From Gemmatimonadota bacterium (GTDB lineage Bacteria; Gemmatimonadota; Gemmatimonadetes; Palauibacterales; Palauibacteraceae), in assembly GCA_022820995.1 (NCBI GenBank), contig JAJEEM010000011.1, forward strand, positions 1-53,111: a stretch of DNA of 53,111 bases, written 5' to 3'. The notes below the pieces were generated by a model. That model did not search any database. It saw nothing but the letters and a program-made list of their open reading frames with translations, and was not told where the DNA came from. Shown in pieces: positions 50,403-53,111 of the stretch (positions are counted from its first letter, which is position 1; the number at the start of each line of letters is the position of its first letter). Both the position numbers and the translations under genes were made by a program.

Positions 50403-50743
50403 ATCGTTTCTCCCGTTACACCCAAGCAGCTCCGTCTCGATTGGATGCGGCATGACAACGTATGGACGCTACGAGTGCCCAACAGGTCACGAAGTCGTCC
50501 CGGCTCGTGGTCTCACGGGAAATCTCCCGATAGCTACTCCTCGCCCCGGTCCGCGTTGCATCCGAGCGAAGCGGATGCCTCCACCCTTGTTGATGGTGCC
50601 AGTCTATATCACGTCACACGAGTCGTAGTAGGTGGGTGACGAGAGCGAGGGAGACCGCAGGGACGTACGTCGCGCGCAGTGAGGGCACCAGTGCCTGAAT
50701 CGTCCCGCGAGCTCGAGGTGACGGAAGGGTCGGTCGGCAGCGG
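50403..50743. other. Gap between the two plug-like genes
   Basis: 341 bp between the start of plug gene 1 (50402) and the stop of plug gene 2 (50744). It would contain the promoter of plug gene 1. Frames here are broken by stops and no ORF of interest was found. AT content is slightly higher near 50440-50480. No hairpin or repeat stood out. Confidence 0.4.
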
Positions 50744-51754
50744 CTACTTGGTCCAGACGACAACGACGCCGCATCGCGAGTCGGCCCCCCCGAACTCGGC
50801 CGGCAGCGACGCCGCACCCTTGTAGACCTCTACTCCGGCTATCTCGATCGGAAGCACAAGGTCGTCGATGACGTCGGCGTCGACTATGATGTTGTCCAGA
50901 ATGACCCTCAATGGGCAGCCCGTGCGGGCGTTCTCGAGCCCCATCCGGATGCCGGGGACATCTTGAACCATGTGCGAGATTCGCAGCGGATTTCTGCGCT
51001 CGATGTCTTCCGCCGTATAGAAGGAGCCGAGGCCGAGCAACTCTCCCCAGTCCTTCCGCTCGTAGAATCCCTTGATCTCAAGTCGACGCGACCGCGTCGT
51101 CGACACTACCAACGGTTCGAGTTCCACCGGCTCCCGCACAAGACCGATCTCCAACTCTGTCGTGAGACCACTGGTCACGTCGACCCGGTGGCTAAGGGGC
51201 GCGTAGCCGAGCCGCCGGACCCGTAGTTCGTGCTGTCCCGCCGGCACGCCGGTCAGCCGAAACAGACCCTGTCTGTCGCTTGCGGCCTCGGTGGGCCGGC
51301 CGACGACACCTACGGCCGCCGTCGCCACGGGACGACCGGTCTCCTTGTCGATCAAGCGCCCGATCAGACGTCCGGACGGCACCGAACTGAGAATCCGCAG
51401 CCGGACCTCACGTTCCTCCCCGGATGCCATTGCCTCGGGTGCGGCCTGTCCGCTCGAGTGATCCCCGAACTCCGCCCACACGACCGCTTGACTCGCATCG
51501 CGCGGAACGCACACCCGAAGACGGCCATCTGCATCTGTCGCCTCGCGCACCGGCATTCGCCCCGCATCGGTCCAGCGAAGAATCACCGTGGCCCCGGGCA
51601 GTACGATACTCCCGGACTCGTCCAGTACGGTGATGAGGAGAGAGGCCCGGCCACCGCAGTCCGCCTGCTGTCCGGCCAGCGGAACGGAGCCGGCTCCAAC
51701 TAGGATGGCCAAGGTGAAGACTCGCCGCACCCACCGCCGTCGTAGATCAGCCAT
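50744..51754 (-). CDS. Barrel-less TonB-plug protein with two regulatory beta-domains, copy 2
   Basis: 336 residues from ATG 51754, which has GGGAG 7 nt upstream; a GTG at 51775 overlaps the next stop but lacks a site. Same layout as copy 1: signal (VFTLAILVGAGSVPLAGQ), first beta-domain (LLITVLDESGSIVLPGATVILRW), second beta-domain (GRLIGRLIDKETGRPVATAAVGVVGR, GLFRLTGVPAGQHELRVRRLGYAPL), linker with FYERKDWGELLGLGSF, plug part (MVQDVPGIRMG ... LDNIIVDADVIDDLVLPIEIAGVEVYKGAASLPAEF). It ends in CGVVVVWTK, again without a barrel. Cysteine positions match copy 1. It follows the truncated propeller gene. Confidence 0.75.
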   Translation of the reverse strand: MADLRRRWVRRVFTLAILVGAGSVPLAGQQADCGGRASLLITVLDESGSIVLPGATVILRWTDAGRMPVREATDADGRLRVCVPRDASQAVVWAEFGDHSSGQAAPEAMASGEEREVRLRILSSVPSGRLIGRLIDKETGRPVATAAVGVVGRPTEAASDRQGLFRLTGVPAGQHELRVRRLGYAPLSHRVDVTSGLTTELEIGLVREPVELEPLVVSTTRSRRLEIKGFYERKDWGELLGLGSFYTAEDIERRNPLRISHMVQDVPGIRMGLENARTGCPLRVILDNIIVDADVIDDLVLPIEIAGVEVYKGAASLPAEFGGADSRCGVVVVWTK

Positions 51755-51771
51755 CCCGCGCTCCCCTGTGA

Positions 51772-52945
51772 TCACGTTCCCACCGTTTCGCCTGACTCAT
51801 ATGCCCACCCGGTAATTGTTGGCAGGCCAAGTGGATCTCGGTCTATTGTCCATAACATTCCTTCTGAGACGGCCAAAAGGTGATACTCCACCGGGAACTC
51901 GACGAGGCCCGCGAAGCGTCCGTCGCGATCGTAGCCGGCCCATCGAGTTGCTGACGTCGCTGCTGGAGCCGTTCGCCGCAACCACAGCGTGCCGTCCTCG
52001 CTCGCAAGCATAGCGTCCACCGCCGTTTCCGACGGTCGTGCGATCTGTCCGAGGAATGCCCGGGTCAGTTCCCCGCTCGAAACGCGTGACCTGAAAGACG
52101 CAGGTAATCCGCCATATATCCGCCTTGAGTACGATTGTACGTCCCGCCGTGACACCGCAACTCGGCCCAGAGGCAGTCGCATGAACGCCACAGTGTCGCC
52201 AGCGACCGTCACGCGTCGCAACTCCAGATGGCGCTGGTCATCCGCATCCGTTCGCCACGCAGCAAGATACAGCCATCGGCTATGGGGATCATGCGCAAGA
52301 AGACTACGTCGGTCGAACGGATGGCTTATTGACATGGTCCGAGGGACCGATTCCCCGGCTCCAGGGGGGGTAACGATGGACACGGCGACCTGACCTACGG
52401 CTTGCCACGCCAAAGTATCCCGAACTACTCCCTCTTCATCGAGGACCAGGATAGGAAGCGCGTCCATCTCAGTTGCTGCTTGCACCGTCACATAAGGAAC
52501 GCTAACCACTCTGCCGCCGGGAGACGCACGTCGGGGCATCATGGTGGCCGGGCCGGAAATGATGGCGAATCGGACGGAGCGAAGAAAAGTCCCATCGGTG
52601 TGAAAGAAGGATAATCGACTCAGGCTTCGATCGGCGACCCACAGGGTGTCCGACAGCCAACCCATCGCCGTTGGCCGCCGGAATTCGCCCGGACCGTCAC
52701 CCTCCCCGCCGATCGTCCCCAACCACTGGCCTTGCCGATCAAATCGGTGTACACCGAAGGCAGCAGGATCCAGCACATAGATGTGACTTGAATCCGTAAC
52801 GAGCACGCTTGGGGCCGTCAGCTCCGGATCGCCCTGTCCGGTCGCCCGGATCTCCACTCTCTTCTCGAGGCGGAGCGGCGTGCCGGCGAAGGAGTCGAAC
52901 GCGTCCGGTGTCTGACCCGCGACCGCGTCGAACGTCAGGATGAAG
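51772..52945 (-). pseudogene. 6-bladed beta-propeller gene 4, N-terminus removed by an IS3-type insertion
   Basis: The open frame continues from the visible ORF (GTG 52857) upstream through TFDAVAGQTPDAFDSFAGTPLRLEKR to 52945. There it meets the IS end at 52946. No signal peptide or lipobox is left, whereas the other three propellers carry them about 60 residues before the first blade. The remaining blades are intact (DGQGDPELTAPSVLVTDSSHIYVLD-like start, GEGDGPGEFRRPTAMGW class box, DRSLSRLSFFHTDGTFLRSV). The remnant could still be translated from the GTG, but would stay in the cytoplasm. Originally it was the first gene of the propeller/plug block. Confidence 0.85.
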
Positions 52946-53111
52946 TGACCCCCAAAAGTTGGACACCCGACCTCCGGGTTTATTGTGCTGCTCAGCCCTC
53001 TCGGTAGAAGTCCTCGATGATCTTCAGGGGTGGCCGGTCTCCGAGGGAGGAGTGACGACGCACCCGATTGTAGTACCTGATTCGGTCCCGGACGACGGCC
53101 GCGAGTTCATC
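52946..53111 (-). mobile_element. IS3-type insertion sequence, right part beyond the window
   Basis: The end starts with TGACCCCCAAAAGTTGGACAC at 52946-52966, a typical IS3-family terminal sequence of the TGACCCC class. The transposase end is read inward from the right. It interrupts the propeller gene at 52945/52946. The other terminus and any target duplication lie outside the window. Confidence 0.85.
52992..53111 (-). CDS. IS3-family transposase OrfB, C-terminal end
   Basis: The last 39 residues of an OrfB-type transposase. They read DELAAVVRDRIRYYNRVRRH, then SSLGDRPPLKIIEDFYREG and stop. This is the family C-terminus with the YNxxRxHSSLGxxxP signature of the DDE integrase core. The N-terminal part and OrfA are beyond the window. 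The stop is 26 nt inside the element's terminal repeat. Confidence 0.9.
   Translation of the reverse strand, partial: DELAAVVRDRIRYYNRVRRHSSLGDRPPLKIIEDFYREG

Noticed and set aside
1..53111. tRNA, rRNA or riboswitch
   Set aside because: No sequence with cloverleaf arms, rRNA signatures or a recognisable riboswitch core was noticed by eye; a covariance-model search would be needed to exclude short RNAs.

Overview
The window is high-GC DNA (roughly two thirds G+C or more) from a Gram-negative bacterium. The gene content points to Gemmatimonadota, possibly the sponge or marine Palauibacterales. Supporting features are many lipoproteins and secreted peptidases (S9, M14, M24, DUF885, CocE/S15), several 6-bladed beta-propeller lipoproteins, short TonB-plug/carboxypeptidase-regulatory proteins, and a tripartite tricarboxylate (TTT) transporter. 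The taxonomic call is inference from gene repertoire; no rRNA or phylogenetic marker tree was available. No tRNA, rRNA or CRISPR array was recognised.

Layout. (1) Positions 1-7434, minus strand: one tightly packed unit alr > cdd > lipoprotein > outer-membrane barrel > miaB > LapA-like > comEC, with comEC running off the left edge. (2) mazG diverges from alr. (3) 8322-20116, minus strand: a long string of mostly overlapping genes. It starts with a Cys/Met-metabolism PLP enzyme and a short threonine dehydratase, continues with two tandem-duplicated membrane proteins, a DUF885 lipoprotein, an M14 carboxypeptidase and a metallophosphoesterase, and ends with a DUF1080-like, a MOSC, an alpha/beta-hydrolase and an AIG2-like gene. 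(4) 20220-25836: SnoaL-like lipoprotein, DUF2911 protein, an AAA/DUF4143 ATPase whose start lies in a large inverted repeat, an S9 peptidase, a small lipoprotein and a cold-shock gene with a strong terminator. (5) 26150-29369: GNAT, TlpA-like, secreted protein and M24 peptidase operon. (6) 29545-31145: a small membrane protein overlapping tail-to-tail with an AlbA_2-type regulator. (7) 31269-38141: TctC-TctB-TctA, MmgE/PrpD, CocE hydrolase and DUF1761, read as one transport-and-catabolism operon. (8) 38201-39201: duplicated Phd-type antitoxin plus PIN toxin. (9) 39265-40930: two flavodiiron-like metallo-beta-lactamase-fold proteins. (10) 40985-43696: hicA-hicB, and a secreted six-cysteine peptide followed by a propeller lipoprotein and a DsbA-like oxidoreductase. 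(11) 43998-46779: NmrA-type dehydrogenase, NfeD-like protein and flotillin. (12) 46863-53111: an accessory block of three propeller genes and two barrel-less TonB-plug proteins. Its first gene has been cut by an IS3-type element that enters from the right edge.

Genes within the units are coupled by 4-nt ATGA/GTGA overlaps almost everywhere, so translational coupling is the rule. The strongest candidates for something undescribed are the Cys-rich peptide/propeller/DsbA operon and the propeller-plus-orphan-plug block. Two further candidates are the TCAAC-N6-TCAAC direct repeats in two promoter regions and the recurring palindrome TTCCCGCGGGAA.
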